From positions 2,542,001-2,606,000 of the forward strand of contig NZ_CP101990.1 in NCBI RefSeq assembly GCF_024508295.1: 64,000 nucleotides of DNA. The letters run 5' to 3'. This DNA comes from Aeromicrobium duanguangcaii (GTDB taxonomy: Bacteria > Actinomycetota > Actinomycetes > Propionibacteriales > Nocardioidaceae). This document shows, piece after piece, positions 17,399-25,973 of the stretch (position 1 is its first letter; every line of letters begins with the position of its first letter). Below the pieces are notes generated by a model, which was given only the letters and a program-made list of their open reading frames with translations, was not told the origin of the DNA and ran no database searches. The position numbers and the translations under genes are program-made.

Positions 17399-18682
17399 TC
17401 AGCCGATCCGGTCGATGACCAGCGGCGTCGGGTCGGTGACGGCGGTGCCGACCGACCAGGCTCCCTCGAGCACCTCGTGAGCCCGCTCGAAGCGCTCCGG
17501 GGTGTCCGTGTGGAGCGTCAGCAGCGGCTGGCCCGCACGCACGGTGTCACCGGGCTTGGCGTGGATCTCGACACCGGCGCCGGCCTGCACGTCCTCGCCC
17601 GGACGCGAGCGCCCGGCGCCCAGACGCCAGGCGGCCACGCCCACGGCGTACGCGTCGAGCGAGGTCAGCACGCCGTCGGAGTCGGCCGTGACGACCGAGG
17701 TCTCGCGAGCGGTCGGCAGCTCCGCGTCGGGATCGCCGTCCTGCGCCCGGATCATGGCCTTCCAGGCATCCATGGCGCGACCGTCGGCCAGGGCGTCGGC
17801 GGGGTCGACGTCGTGGACGCCGGCGCCGGCGAGCATCTCGCGGGCCAGGGCGAGCGTCAGCTCGACCACGTCGGAGGGTCCGCCACCGGCCAGCACCTCG
17901 ACCGACTCGCGGACCTCGAGGGCGTTGCCCGCGGTCAGGCCCAGCGGCACGGACATGTCGGTCAGCAGCGCCACGGTGTGGACGCCGGCATCGGTTCCGA
18001 GCTGGACCATGACCTCGGCCAATTCCCGAGCGTGTTCTTGGCTTTTCATGAAGGCTCCGGAGCCGACCTTGACGTCCAGCACCAGGGCACCGGTGCCCTC
18101 GGCGATCTTCTTGCTCATGATCGAGCTGGCGATCAGCGGGATCGCCTCGACGGTGCCGGTGATGTCGCGCAGGGCGTAGAGCTTCTTGTCAGCGGGGGCC
18201 AGGCCCGAGCCGGCGGCGCAGATCACGGCGCCGAGATCCTCGAGCTGGGTCATCATCTCGTCGTTGGACAGCGCCGCACGCCAACCGGGGATGGCCTCGA
18301 GCTTGTCGAGGGTGCCGCCGGTGTGGCCGAGCCCGCGGCCCGACAGTTGCGGCACGGCCACGCCGCACGCGGCGACGAGCGGAGCCAGCGGCAGGGTGAT
18401 CTTGTCGCCCACGCCGCCGGTGCTGTGCTTGTCGGCCGTGGGACGCGAGAGGGACGAGAAGTCCATCCGCTCGCCCGTGGCGATCATCGCCGCGGTCCAG
18501 CGCGCGATCTCGCGCCGGTTCATGCCGTTGAGGACGATCGCCATGGCGAGCGCCGACATCTGCTCGGGCGCCACGACGCCGCGCGTGTACGCGTCGACGA
18601 CCCAGTCGATCTGGTCGTCGGTCAGCTCGTGGCCGTCGCGCTTGGCGACGATGACCTCGGTGGGGGCGAAGCGTTCGGTCAT
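17399..18682 (-). CDS. deoA: Thymidine phosphorylase
   Basis: 427-residue pyrimidine nucleoside phosphorylase family II enzyme producing thymine or uracil plus 2-deoxyribose-1-phosphate. Visible are the phosphate-binding KHSTGGVGDK (about 85-94), the family signature SGRGLGHTGGTLDKLE (about 114-129), KKIAEGTGALVLDVKVGSGAF, and a C-terminal domain (about 335-427). The ATG at 18682 overlaps the stop of the cytochrome P450 gene by 4 nt; the frame is open for 13 more codons upstream inside P450, which is rejected. It is the last gene of the seven-gene importer-salvage operon, directly supplying substrate for the mutase and DeoC. Confidence 0.95.
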   Translation of the reverse strand: MTERFAPTEVIVAKRDGHELTDDQIDWVVDAYTRGVVAPEQMSALAMAIVLNGMNRREIARWTAAMIATGERMDFSSLSRPTADKHSTGGVGDKITLPLAPLVAACGVAVPQLSGRGLGHTGGTLDKLEAIPGWRAALSNDEMMTQLEDLGAVICAAGSGLAPADKKLYALRDITGTVEAIPLIASSIMSKKIAEGTGALVLDVKVGSGAFMKSQEHARELAEVMVQLGTDAGVHTVALLTDMSVPLGLTAGNALEVRESVEVLAGGGPSDVVELTLALAREMLAGAGVHDVDPADALADGRAMDAWKAMIRAQDGDPDAELPTARETSVVTADSDGVLTSLDAYAVGVAAWRLGAGRSRPGEDVQAGAGVEIHAKPGDTVRAGQPLLTLHTDTPERFERAHEVLEGAWSVGTAVTDPTPLVIDRIG

Positions 18683-19857
18683 GCGGACACCTTGATGCTC
18701 TCGTAGCCGCGCAGCACCCACGTGGGGCGGCGCGGGGCCTCGCCCACCAGGGCGAGGTCGGGGAAGCGGTCCAGCAGCGTGCTGAGCGTGATGCCCAGCT
18801 CGAGGCGGGCCAGCGGGGCGCCGAGGCAGAAGTGGATGCCCAGGCCGAACCCGACGTGCGGGTTGAGGTCGCGACCGACGTCGAACGTGTCGGCATCCTC
18901 GAAGACGGTGGCGTCACGGTTGGCCGAGCCCATGAGGCAGGCCACCTTCTGGCCGGCGGTGACGACCTGTCCGGCCACCTCGACGTCCTTCGTCGCGGTG
19001 CGCTCGAACAGCTGCAGCGGCGCGTCGAACCGGATGAGCTCCTCGAGCGCCGTGTCGATGGACACCTCGCCGCCGGTCACGCGGGCCAGCTGGTCGCGGT
19101 GGGTCAGCAGCGCGTGGAAGCCGTTGCCGAACGTGTTGACGCTGGCCTCGTGGCCGGCGTTCAGCAGCAGCACGACCGTGGCGACGAGCTCGTCGTCGGA
19201 GAAGCCCTTGCCCGCGTCGGTCTCGGCGATGAGGTCGCTGACGAGGTCCTCACCCGGCTGGGCGCGACGCATCGCGATGACCTCGCGCACGTAGTCCGAG
19301 AACGCCGTGCTGGCCTCGATCGCCTCGCGCTTGGTGACCTCGTCGATGTCCTTCTCGTACATGTGCACGATGGCCTGACTCCAGCGGCGCAGGTCCTCGT
19401 GGTCCTCGCGCGGGACGCCCAGCAGGTCGCAGATGACGTAGACCGGCATCGGCTCGGCGTAGTCGGCCAGGACGTCGAAGGTGTCGGGCAGCGCAGCGAC
19501 CATCTCGGCCGCCAGTGCCTCGATGCGCGGGCGCATGCGCTCCACGTGGCCACGCCCGAACGCGCCGGCCAGCAGCCGCCGCATCCGCGTGTGCGCGGGC
19601 GGCTCGTTCTCCATCAGCTGGTTGCGGTGCAGGGCGTTGAAGGGCTCCATCTCCTCGACGGGCTCCCAGTCGTGCCACAACCGCCCGAACGCGCGGTTCT
19701 TGAGCACGGCGCCCACCGTGGCGTGGTCGGTGGCGAGCCACATCGACCACGGCTCGTGCCACACCAGCGGTCCCTCCCGGCGCAGCTCCGCCAGGGCCGG
19801 ATAGGGATCGCGGAGGAACTCCGCGTCGGTCGGGTCGAAGGTCGTCAGGGTGTTCAT
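18679..19857 (-). CDS. Cytochrome P450 embedded in the nucleoside operon
   Basis: 392-residue soluble class I P450. Landmarks are the substrate helix NEPPAHTRMRRLL (about 84-96), the I-helix LNAGHEASVNT (232-242), the ExxR pair in EELIR (272-276), and the haem loop FGLGIHFCLGAPLARLE (337-353) with the axial Cys344. The I-helix has Ala where most P450s have the proton-relay threonine (AGHEAS), as in EryF-like CYP107 enzymes that rely on a substrate hydroxyl. No signal or anchor is present. The ATG overlaps the stop of cdd, and its own stop overlaps the start of deoA, so it is translationally coupled on both sides. No ferredoxin or ferredoxin reductase gene is nearby. The substrate is unknown; context suggests a nucleoside-derived or otherwise linked compound. 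Confidence 0.92.
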   Translation of the reverse strand: MNTLTTFDPTDAEFLRDPYPALAELRREGPLVWHEPWSMWLATDHATVGAVLKNRAFGRLWHDWEPVEEMEPFNALHRNQLMENEPPAHTRMRRLLAGAFGRGHVERMRPRIEALAAEMVAALPDTFDVLADYAEPMPVYVICDLLGVPREDHEDLRRWSQAIVHMYEKDIDEVTKREAIEASTAFSDYVREVIAMRRAQPGEDLVSDLIAETDAGKGFSDDELVATVVLLLNAGHEASVNTFGNGFHALLTHRDQLARVTGGEVSIDTALEELIRFDAPLQLFERTATKDVEVAGQVVTAGQKVACLMGSANRDATVFEDADTFDVGRDLNPHVGFGLGIHFCLGAPLARLELGITLSTLLDRFPDLALVGEAPRRPTWVLRGYESIKVSA

Positions 19858-20276
19858 GCGTCGTCCAAGTCCGTCACGTCGAAGGCGTCCGGGAGCACCT
19901 CGGCCATCGTCTTGACTCCCGAGGCGGTCAACAGCTGGCACTCGGCGCCGCCGTTCTCCCAGAGCAATTGTCGGCACCGGCCGCACGGCATCAGCAGGCG
20001 GCCCTGGCCGTCGACGCAGACGACCGCGCGCAGGCGGCCTCCCCCGGTCGAGTGCAGTGCCGAGACCATGCCGCACTCGGCGCACAGGGCCACGCCGTAG
20101 GCGGCGTTCTCGACGTTGCAGCCCAGCACGACCCGGCCGTCCTCGACGAGCCCGGCCGCGCCGACCTTGTACTTCGAGTACGGCGCGTAGGCGCGTCCCA
20201 TGACCTCGGTGGCGTACTTCTGCAGGGCGTCCCAGTCGACGGGCGCCTGGGGCGGGGTGAAGCCGAAGCCGCTCAT
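19854..20276 (-). CDS. cdd: Cytidine deaminase
   Basis: 140-residue homotetrameric-type enzyme converting (deoxy)cytidine to (deoxy)uridine. Zinc-binding residues are Cys65 of CAEC and the pair in PCGRC (Cys98, Cys101); Glu67 is the catalytic proton shuttle, and CNVENAAYG (53-61) binds the ribose. The ATG at 20276 overlaps the stop of the upstream permease by 4 nt, and the gene's own stop overlaps the P450 start. Confidence 0.95.
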   Translation of the reverse strand: MSGFGFTPPQAPVDWDALQKYATEVMGRAYAPYSKYKVGAAGLVEDGRVVLGCNVENAAYGVALCAECGMVSALHSTGGGRLRAVVCVDGQGRLLMPCGRCRQLLWENGGAECQLLTASGVKTMAEVLPDAFDVTDLDDA

Positions 20277-21532
20277 CCCGCCGAGCCCTTTCGATAGATC
20301 GCGCCATCCGCAGCGGGCATCCTCAGGTTCTGGCTGAAGACCGCCAGCACCAGCAGCGTCGTGACGTACGGGGTCATCGTCGCCAGTTCGTTGGGGATCT
20401 CGTCGCTGACGACGTAGATCGCGGCGACCACGACGCCCAGGATGGCGGCGATCAGGGCCGAGCGGCGACCGTGCTGGCGCCACTGCCACAGGGCCAGCAT
20501 GACCAGGAAGACCGCGACCAGCAGCAGCAGCGCGTGGACGGTCTCGCCACCGCCGCGCAGACGCAGGGTGTCGGTGTAGCCGAACAGGGTCGCGCCGGCG
20601 AAGAGTCCGCCGGGGCGCCAGTTGCCGAAGATCATCGCGGCCAGGCCGATGTAGCCGCGCCCGCCGGTCTGACCGTCGCGGAACGCGTTCGCCGCGACCA
20701 GCGCCAGGAAGCCACCGGCCAGGCCCGCGAGTCCGCCCGAGGCGATGACGGCGATGAACTTGTAGCGGTAGACGTTGACACCCAGCGACTCGGCGGCCGC
20801 CGGCGACTCACCGACCGAGCGCAGCCGCAGACCGAACCCGGTCCGCCACAGCAGCCACCAGGTCAGCACGAACAGGCCGATCGCGATGAGCGTCAGCACG
20901 GACATGTTGGTGACCAGGGCGCGCAGGACCGAGGCGACGTCGGAGATGAAGAACCAGTGCTTCTGCTCGATCTCACCCAGCGGATCGGACAGACCCGCGA
21001 TCGTGATGCTGGGCAGCCGGTCGACGGGCGGGGACTGGGTCTGGCCGCCGCCGGGCACGCCGCTGAAGGCCATGCCCGCGAGGTACTGCACGGCGCCCGC
21101 GGCGATGATGTTGATCGAGACGCCCGAGACGATGTGGTCGACGCCGAAGTAGACGGTGGCCACCGCGTGCAGCAGGCCTCCCGCGGCGCCGAGCGCGATG
21201 GCGCCGACGACGCCCTGCCACGGACCGTAGAAGTAGCCGAAGTAGCCGGCGCCGAAGGTGCCGAGGATCATCATGCCCTCGAGGCCGATGTTGACGACGC
21301 CGGCGCGCTCGGACCACAGGCCACCCAGACCGGCCAGGCCGATCGGGACGGCGGCGATCAGGGTCGCGCGGATCGTGCCCGAGGAGTCGAGGTCGTCGAC
21401 GCCGGTGATGAGGCGCAGCAGCGACATGACGACGAGCACACCGGCGATGCCGATCAGCAGCCACGGCCAGCCGAGCCGGACGCGCTTGGCGGGGGCGGGG
21501 GTGGTCATGATGGGGTCGGGACGGACGCTCAT
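20273..21532 (-). CDS. Nucleoside ABC transporter permease 2 (NupQ/BmpB-type)
   Basis: 419-residue integral membrane protein of the BPD_transp_2 (LivM/RbsC-like) family, with about nine or ten hydrophobic segments starting near residue 22. The NIGLEGMMILG motif is the coupling-helix region conserved in nucleoside permeases of the BMP system, and VGESPAAAESLGVNVYRYK is a second family hallmark. The start at 21532 overlaps the stop of the other permease by 4 nt; the longer open frame upstream overlaps that gene and is ignored. Together with permease 1, the ATPase and the BMP lipoprotein it would form a nucleoside importer. Confidence 0.9.
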   Translation of the reverse strand: MSVRPDPIMTTPAPAKRVRLGWPWLLIGIAGVLVVMSLLRLITGVDDLDSSGTIRATLIAAVPIGLAGLGGLWSERAGVVNIGLEGMMILGTFGAGYFGYFYGPWQGVVGAIALGAAGGLLHAVATVYFGVDHIVSGVSINIIAAGAVQYLAGMAFSGVPGGGQTQSPPVDRLPSITIAGLSDPLGEIEQKHWFFISDVASVLRALVTNMSVLTLIAIGLFVLTWWLLWRTGFGLRLRSVGESPAAAESLGVNVYRYKFIAVIASGGLAGLAGGFLALVAANAFRDGQTGGRGYIGLAAMIFGNWRPGGLFAGATLFGYTDTLRLRGGGETVHALLLLVAVFLVMLALWQWRQHGRRSALIAAILGVVVAAIYVVSDEIPNELATMTPYVTTLLVLAVFSQNLRMPAADGAIYRKGSAG

Positions 21533-22626
21533 GCCGACACCTCCTTCTGCCGGTACTCCGGGTCCAGGGCGGCCGCCACCTGACGCTGCTCGAGCCGGAC
21601 GCCGTAACGGCGGACGACCTCGTAGGCGATGACGACCGTCAGCACGATGACACCCTGCGTGACCTTGACGATGTCGGGCGAGACGTCGAGCAGGATCTGC
21701 AGCGGGTTGGACTGCTGGTCCAGGAAGGCGAACAGCAGCGCGCCGATCGCGATGCCGATCGGGTGGTTGCGGCCCAGCAGGGCGATGGCGATGCCGGCGA
21801 AGCCCAGGCCCGACTGGAACGTCGAGCCGTAGGCGTAGGCCTGGCCGAACAGCAGCGGCAGGCCGACCAGGCCGGCCACGGCGCCCGAGATCAGCATCGT
21901 CACGAGCATCATCTTCTTGACGTTGATGCCCGAGGCGACGGCGGCGGTCTCGGACTGGCCGGCGGCCCGCAGGTCGAAGCCGAAGCGGGTGCGGTTGATC
22001 AGCACCCAGTAGGCGATGCCGACGATGACGGCGATCACGACGAAGCCGTAGATCTCGCCGCCCAGGAACGGGATGCCCGGGATGCGGCTGCTCTCGGGCA
22101 GCTCCTTGGTCGCGATGACGTTGCTGCCCTCCTCGCGCACGGCGACCTTGCGCAGCAGGTAGGCCACGACGGCCGTCGCGATCGCGTTGAGCATGATCGT
22201 CGAGATGACCTCGGAGACGCCGCGCGTGACGCGCAGCAGACCCGCGATGCCGGCCCACATGGCGCCCACGAGCATGCCCGCGAACAGGGCCAGGGCGATG
22301 TTGAACGGGCCCGGGAGGAACGCCTCGCCGGCGACCCAGGCCGCGGCGAAGGAGGCGATGCGGTACTGACCGTCGACGCCGATGTTGAACAGGTTCATCC
22401 GGAACCCGATCGCCACGGCGACGGCCGACAGGTAGTAGACGGTGGCCGAGTTGATGATGTTGATCATCGTGCGGTTGCTGGGCCAGCTGAGGATCTGGCT
22501 CCAGACGCCGAGCCAGTCGTCGCCGGCCAGGATCAGCACCAGGCTCGTGATCAGGAACGCCGTCACCAGCGCCAGCACCGGAGCGGCCAGCGCCAACCCG
22601 ATGCGGGTCAGTCGCGACTGCGTCAT
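21529..22626 (-). CDS. Nucleoside ABC transporter permease 1 (NupP-type)
   Basis: 365-residue permease of the same family as its downstream neighbour, with hydrophobic segments from about residue 9 to 350. Characteristic stretches are FRMNLFNIGVDGQY (the coupling region, equivalent to NIGxEGQ) and GQSETAAVASGINVKK. The C-terminus is cytoplasmic and charged. The ATG at 22626 overlaps the ATPase stop codon (ATGA). Two different permeases plus one double-domain ATPase is the usual composition of bacterial nucleoside importers such as those of Bacillus and Lactococcus. Confidence 0.9.
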   Translation of the reverse strand: MTQSRLTRIGLALAAPVLALVTAFLITSLVLILAGDDWLGVWSQILSWPSNRTMINIINSATVYYLSAVAVAIGFRMNLFNIGVDGQYRIASFAAAWVAGEAFLPGPFNIALALFAGMLVGAMWAGIAGLLRVTRGVSEVISTIMLNAIATAVVAYLLRKVAVREEGSNVIATKELPESSRIPGIPFLGGEIYGFVVIAVIVGIAYWVLINRTRFGFDLRAAGQSETAAVASGINVKKMMLVTMLISGAVAGLVGLPLLFGQAYAYGSTFQSGLGFAGIAIALLGRNHPIGIAIGALLFAFLDQQSNPLQILLDVSPDIVKVTQGVIVLTVVIAYEVVRRYGVRLEQRQVAAALDPEYRQKEVSA

Positions 22627-24185
22627 GAGCGGTCCTCCTCGTCGGTGGCACCGGTCATGGCCGAGCCGAGTTCTTGTGGCGTCACTGCGCTGGGGTCGAA
22701 CGTGCCCACGAGCCGGCCGCGCAACAGCACCGCGATCGTGTCGGACAGGCCGATCAGCTCGTCCAGGTCGGCCGAGATCAGCAGGACCGCCAGACCTTCG
22801 CGCCGGGCGCGCTTGATGTGGTCCCAGATCGCGGCCTGGGCGCCGACGTCGACGCCGCGCGTGGGGTGCGAGGCGATCAGCAGGCTGGGCTCGCCGCTCA
22901 TCTCGCGGCCGACGATCAGCTTCTGCTGGTTGCCGCCGGACAGCGCGCGGGCGAGGGTGTCGATGCCCGGAGTCCGGACGTCGTAGTCGCGGACGATGCG
23001 CTCGGTGTCGGCGCGGGCGCCGCGGCGGTCGATGAGCGGGCCGGCGATGTTGGGCTCGCGGGTCTGGTGACCGAGCACGCGGTTCTCCCACAGGGGCGCG
23101 TCCAGCAGCAGCCCCTGTCGGTGACGGTCCTCGGGGATGTAGCCGATGCCGGCCTCGCGGCGGCGGCGCGTCGACCAGCCGGCGATGTCGCCGTCGTCGA
23201 GCTCGATGCGGCCCGTCGCGTCGGGGCGCATGCCCATGATGGCCTCGACGAGCTCGGCCTGGCCGTTGCCCTCGACGCCCGCGATGCCCAGGATCTCGCC
23301 GCGGTGGATCCGGAAGGAGATGCCGTCCAGCAGGGGGCGGCCGCCGCGCGGGTCGGGCAGCCCCAGGTCGATGACCTCGAGCACCTCGACGTCGGTCACG
23401 GTGGACAGCTCGGTGCTGGGGCTGGGCAGCTCGGAGCCGACCATCAGCTCGGCCAGCTGCTTGGAGGTGACGCTGCCGGCCGGCACCGTCGAGACGGTCG
23501 TGCCGCGGCGGATCACGGTGACCTCGTCGGCCACCGAGAGGACCTCGTCGAGCTTGTGGGAGATGAACAGGACCGCCAAGCCCTCGGCCTTGAGCTCGCG
23601 CAGGTTGTCGAAGAGCTCGTCGACCTCCTGCGGCACGAGCACGGCGGTGGGCTCGTCCAGGATGATGATGCGGGCGCCGCGGTAGAGGACCTTGAGGATC
23701 TCGATGCGCTGGCGCGCGCCGACGCCGAGGTTGGCGACCAGGTCGTCGGGATCGACGCCCAGGCCGTAGGAGTCCGAGATCTCGCGGATCGCGCGGCGGG
23801 CGCGGTCGCCGATGCCGTGCAGCTTCTCGGCGCCCAGGACGACGTTCTCGAGCACCGTGAGGTTGTCGGCCAGCATGAAGTGCTGGAACACCATGCCGAC
23901 ACCGTTCGCGATGGCGTCGGACGGCGTGGCGAAGGAGACCGGCAGGCCGTCGAGCTCGATCGTGCCGGAGTCGGGCTTCTGGACCCCGTAGAGGATCTTC
24001 ATCAGCGTCGACTTGCCGGCGCCGTTCTCGCCGACGATCGCGTGGATCGTCCCGCGGCGGATGTCGATGTCGATGTCGTGGTTGGCGATGACGCCGGGAA
24101 AGGTCTTGCCGACCCCGCGCAGGCGGACGACGACGTCCGACGGGCTGCTCGCGATGGTGCCGGCGGTGGTCGATGTGTTGCTCAC
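22623..24185 (-). CDS. Nucleoside ABC transporter ATPase (two fused nucleotide-binding domains)
   Basis: 520-residue ATPase with tandem ABC domains. The first has Walker A GENGAGKST (about 52-60), a degenerate signature LGVGARQRIE and Walker B IIILDEPTAVL. In the second the Walker A is altered to GVEGNGQAELV, whereas the signature LSGGNQQK is intact. This asymmetry is normal for the sugar/nucleoside (RbsA/NupO-like) class and is not decay. The start is a GTG at 24185 with an AGAAGGTG sequence about 6 nt upstream. It follows the BMP lipoprotein gene after 99 bp containing a hairpin, and overlaps the first permease by 4 nt. Confidence 0.93.
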   Translation of the reverse strand: MSNTSTTAGTIASSPSDVVVRLRGVGKTFPGVIANHDIDIDIRRGTIHAIVGENGAGKSTLMKILYGVQKPDSGTIELDGLPVSFATPSDAIANGVGMVFQHFMLADNLTVLENVVLGAEKLHGIGDRARRAIREISDSYGLGVDPDDLVANLGVGARQRIEILKVLYRGARIIILDEPTAVLVPQEVDELFDNLRELKAEGLAVLFISHKLDEVLSVADEVTVIRRGTTVSTVPAGSVTSKQLAELMVGSELPSPSTELSTVTDVEVLEVIDLGLPDPRGGRPLLDGISFRIHRGEILGIAGVEGNGQAELVEAIMGMRPDATGRIELDDGDIAGWSTRRRREAGIGYIPEDRHRQGLLLDAPLWENRVLGHQTREPNIAGPLIDRRGARADTERIVRDYDVRTPGIDTLARALSGGNQQKLIVGREMSGEPSLLIASHPTRGVDVGAQAAIWDHIKRARREGLAVLLISADLDELIGLSDTIAVLLRGRLVGTFDPSAVTPQELGSAMTGATDEEDRS

Positions 24186-24220
24186 GATGTCACCTTCTGG
24201 TGGTCGGCGGACCCAAAGGG

Positions 24221-24259
24221 GCGGCCCGGCCCCACGCTATCGCGCAGGGTCCGGGCCGC
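24221..24259. terminator. Intercistronic hairpin between binding protein and ATPase genes
   Basis: GCGGCCCGG (24221-24229) and CCGGGCCGC (24251-24259) are perfect 9-bp arms around a 21-nt loop. It lies 25 nt beyond the lipoprotein stop and has no T-tract. Hairpins here commonly protect the upstream message or partly terminate, so that binding protein exceeds transporter subunits. Confidence 0.6.
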
Positions 24260-24284
24260 GGGCCTCAGTACTACGAGGACGCGA

Positions 24285-25334
24285 TTAGTTCGCCGAGACC
24301 TTGATGGTCCCGTCGATGATCTGCTGCTTGTACTCGTTCAGCTTGTCCTCGATGTCGTCGACGTGACCGCCGGTCGTCGAGTAGCCGACACCGTCGACCT
24401 TGAGGTCGTAGACCTGCGGGCCGGTCTTGATGTCGCCGGCCTCGACGCCCTTGAGGAAGTCGAACACCGCGACGTCGATGTTCTTGATCATCGAGGTCAG
24501 GATGCTGCCGCGGACCGACTCGTCGGCGGTCTTGGCCTGGTCGGAGTCAACGCCGATGGCCCACTTCTTGGCGTCAGTGGCCGCCTGGAAGACGCCACCG
24601 CCCGAGCCGCCGGCCGCGTGGTAGACGACGTCCGCGCCCTTCTCGTACATGCCGGTGGCGGCCGTGTTGCCCTTGGCCGGGTCACCGAAGCCGCTGAAGT
24701 CCGGCGGCGTGGAGAGGTAGACCGACTGGACCTTGATCTTCGGGTTGACGGCCTTGGCGCCGGCCTTGTAGCCCGCCTCGAACTTCTCGATCAGCTCGGT
24801 GTCGACACCGCCGACGAAGCCGATGTTGCCGGACTCGGACTTGAGCGCGGCAGCCGCGCCGACCAGGAACGAGCCCTGCTCCTCGGCGAAGACGAGGTTC
24901 GTGATGTTGTCACCGAGGACCGCGCCCTCATCGACGATGGCGAAGTTGACGTCCGGGTTCGCCTTCGAGATCTTGTCGACCGACTGGCCGTACGCGAAGC
25001 CCACGGCGATGACCGGGTTGTAACCGGCGTCGACGAGCTGCTGAAGGCGCTCCTCGCGAGCCGACTCGGGCTCGCCGTCCTGGGCCTCGGCGTCCTTGAC
25101 CTCGAAGCCGAGCTCGCAGGCGGCCTTGTCCAGACCCTTGGCTGCGGAGTCGTTGAAGGACTGGTCTCCACGACCGCCGACATCGAAGGCCATGCCGACC
25201 TTGACGTCACCCTTCTCGACGCAGTTCTCGCCAGCGGCGCTGTCGTCGTCGGAGCTCTTCTTGGAACAGCCGGCTCCGGCGAAGACCAGGGCGGTCACGG
25301 CGGCCGCTGCGGTCAGCTTGTTCAATCGACGCAC
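24285..25334 (-). CDS. BMP family nucleoside-binding lipoprotein
   Basis: 349-residue Bmp/Med-family substrate-binding protein. Its N-terminus is a lipoprotein signal (hydrophobic 8-20, Cys23 followed by SKKSSDDDS). The mature part has the two-lobed BMP fold: VGMAFDVGGRGDQSFND near the start, NFAIVDEG, FVGGVDTELIEKFEAGYKAG and VYHAAGGSGGGVFQAA, all typical of purine-nucleoside receptors such as PnrA. The GTG start at 25334 is preceded by a strong GAGGAGG site (25341-25347 on the opposite strand). It is the first gene of the importer-salvage operon. Ligand specificity (purine or pyrimidine nucleosides) is inferred from the operon. Confidence 0.92.
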   Translation of the reverse strand: MRRLNKLTAAAAVTALVFAGAGCSKKSSDDDSAAGENCVEKGDVKVGMAFDVGGRGDQSFNDSAAKGLDKAACELGFEVKDAEAQDGEPESAREERLQQLVDAGYNPVIAVGFAYGQSVDKISKANPDVNFAIVDEGAVLGDNITNLVFAEEQGSFLVGAAAALKSESGNIGFVGGVDTELIEKFEAGYKAGAKAVNPKIKVQSVYLSTPPDFSGFGDPAKGNTAATGMYEKGADVVYHAAGGSGGGVFQAATDAKKWAIGVDSDQAKTADESVRGSILTSMIKNIDVAVFDFLKGVEAGDIKTGPQVYDLKVDGVGYSTTGGHVDDIEDKLNEYKQQIIDGTIKVSAN

Positions 25335-25354
25335 TTTTTTCCTCCTCAGGAGCT

Positions 25355-25396
25355 GCGCCCGGAAAGGAGGGCGCGAGCGATGTCCAGATGAGGTTA
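25355..25396 (-). promoter_or_regulatory. Leader of the nucleoside importer operon
   Basis: Reading leftward, a -10-like TAACCT (25396-25391) is followed by a leader of about 50 nt that contains a GCGCCC / GGGCGC stem (25355-25374) and ends in the ribosome-binding site. I could not identify a convincing -35. The small stem is too simple to call a riboswitch. Confidence 0.35.
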
Positions 25397-25489
25397 AGCG
25401 TTGAAATGACAGCCCATGACCAAGTTCGCACTTACACCGACAACTGTCACCGAACCGTAATCAAACCCCCGCGGCACTAGGATCGGGTC

Positions 25490-25960
25490 ATGACCCTCTC
25501 CGGCCCCATCGCCGTCGGCCACGACGGCTCCGACTTCTCCGATCAGGCTCTGCGCTGGGCTCTGGCGCTGGCCGATCGGGCCACGCTCCCCGTCACCGTC
25601 GTGCGGGCCTGGACGATGCGCACCGCACCGAAGCCCAAGACCCAGGAGTTCGGCTACGTCCCCCCGGCCTCGGACTTCGCCGACGCCGTCCGCGAGAGCC
25701 TCGAGGAGTCCACGCGCGAGCTGCTCGCCGAGTACCCGGACGTCGACGTGACCCTGACGGTCGAGCGCGGCCAGCCGGCCACCGTGGTCGTCGAGGCCAG
25801 CCGCGGCGCCTCCCTGCTCGTCGTGGGCCCGCGCGGCCTGGGCGGGTTCAAGGGCCTCCTGCTCGGCTCGGTCAGCGAGCACGCCGTGGGCAACGCCTAC
25901 TGCCCGGTCGTCGTCGTGCGCGGCGAGGGCGATCCCGCCCAGTCCGAGCCCGAGGCCTGA
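25490..25960 (+). CDS. Universal stress protein (UspA family)
   Basis: 156-residue single-domain Usp. It begins with the strand IAVGHDGSDFSDQALRWAL and carries the ATP-binding motif GPRGLGGFKGLLLGSVSEH (G-x2-G-x9-GS), so it is of the nucleotide-binding type. The ATG follows TAGGAT (25478-25483) by 6 nt with no ribosome-binding site. It is a monocistronic unit, divergent from the nucleoside importer. Its role in stress or dormancy is known only at family level. Confidence 0.9.
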   Translation: MTLSGPIAVGHDGSDFSDQALRWALALADRATLPVTVVRAWTMRTAPKPKTQEFGYVPPASDFADAVRESLEESTRELLAEYPDVDVTLTVERGQPATVVVEASRGASLLVVGPRGLGGFKGLLLGSVSEHAVGNAYCPVVVVRGEGDPAQSEPEA

Positions 25961-25973
25961 GCCGACCGCTGCG

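Noticed and set aside
23319..23380. Loss of function in the second ATPase domain (altered Walker A) of the nucleoside importer
   Set aside because: A degenerate second site is normal for this class of double ATPases and not a sign of decay.
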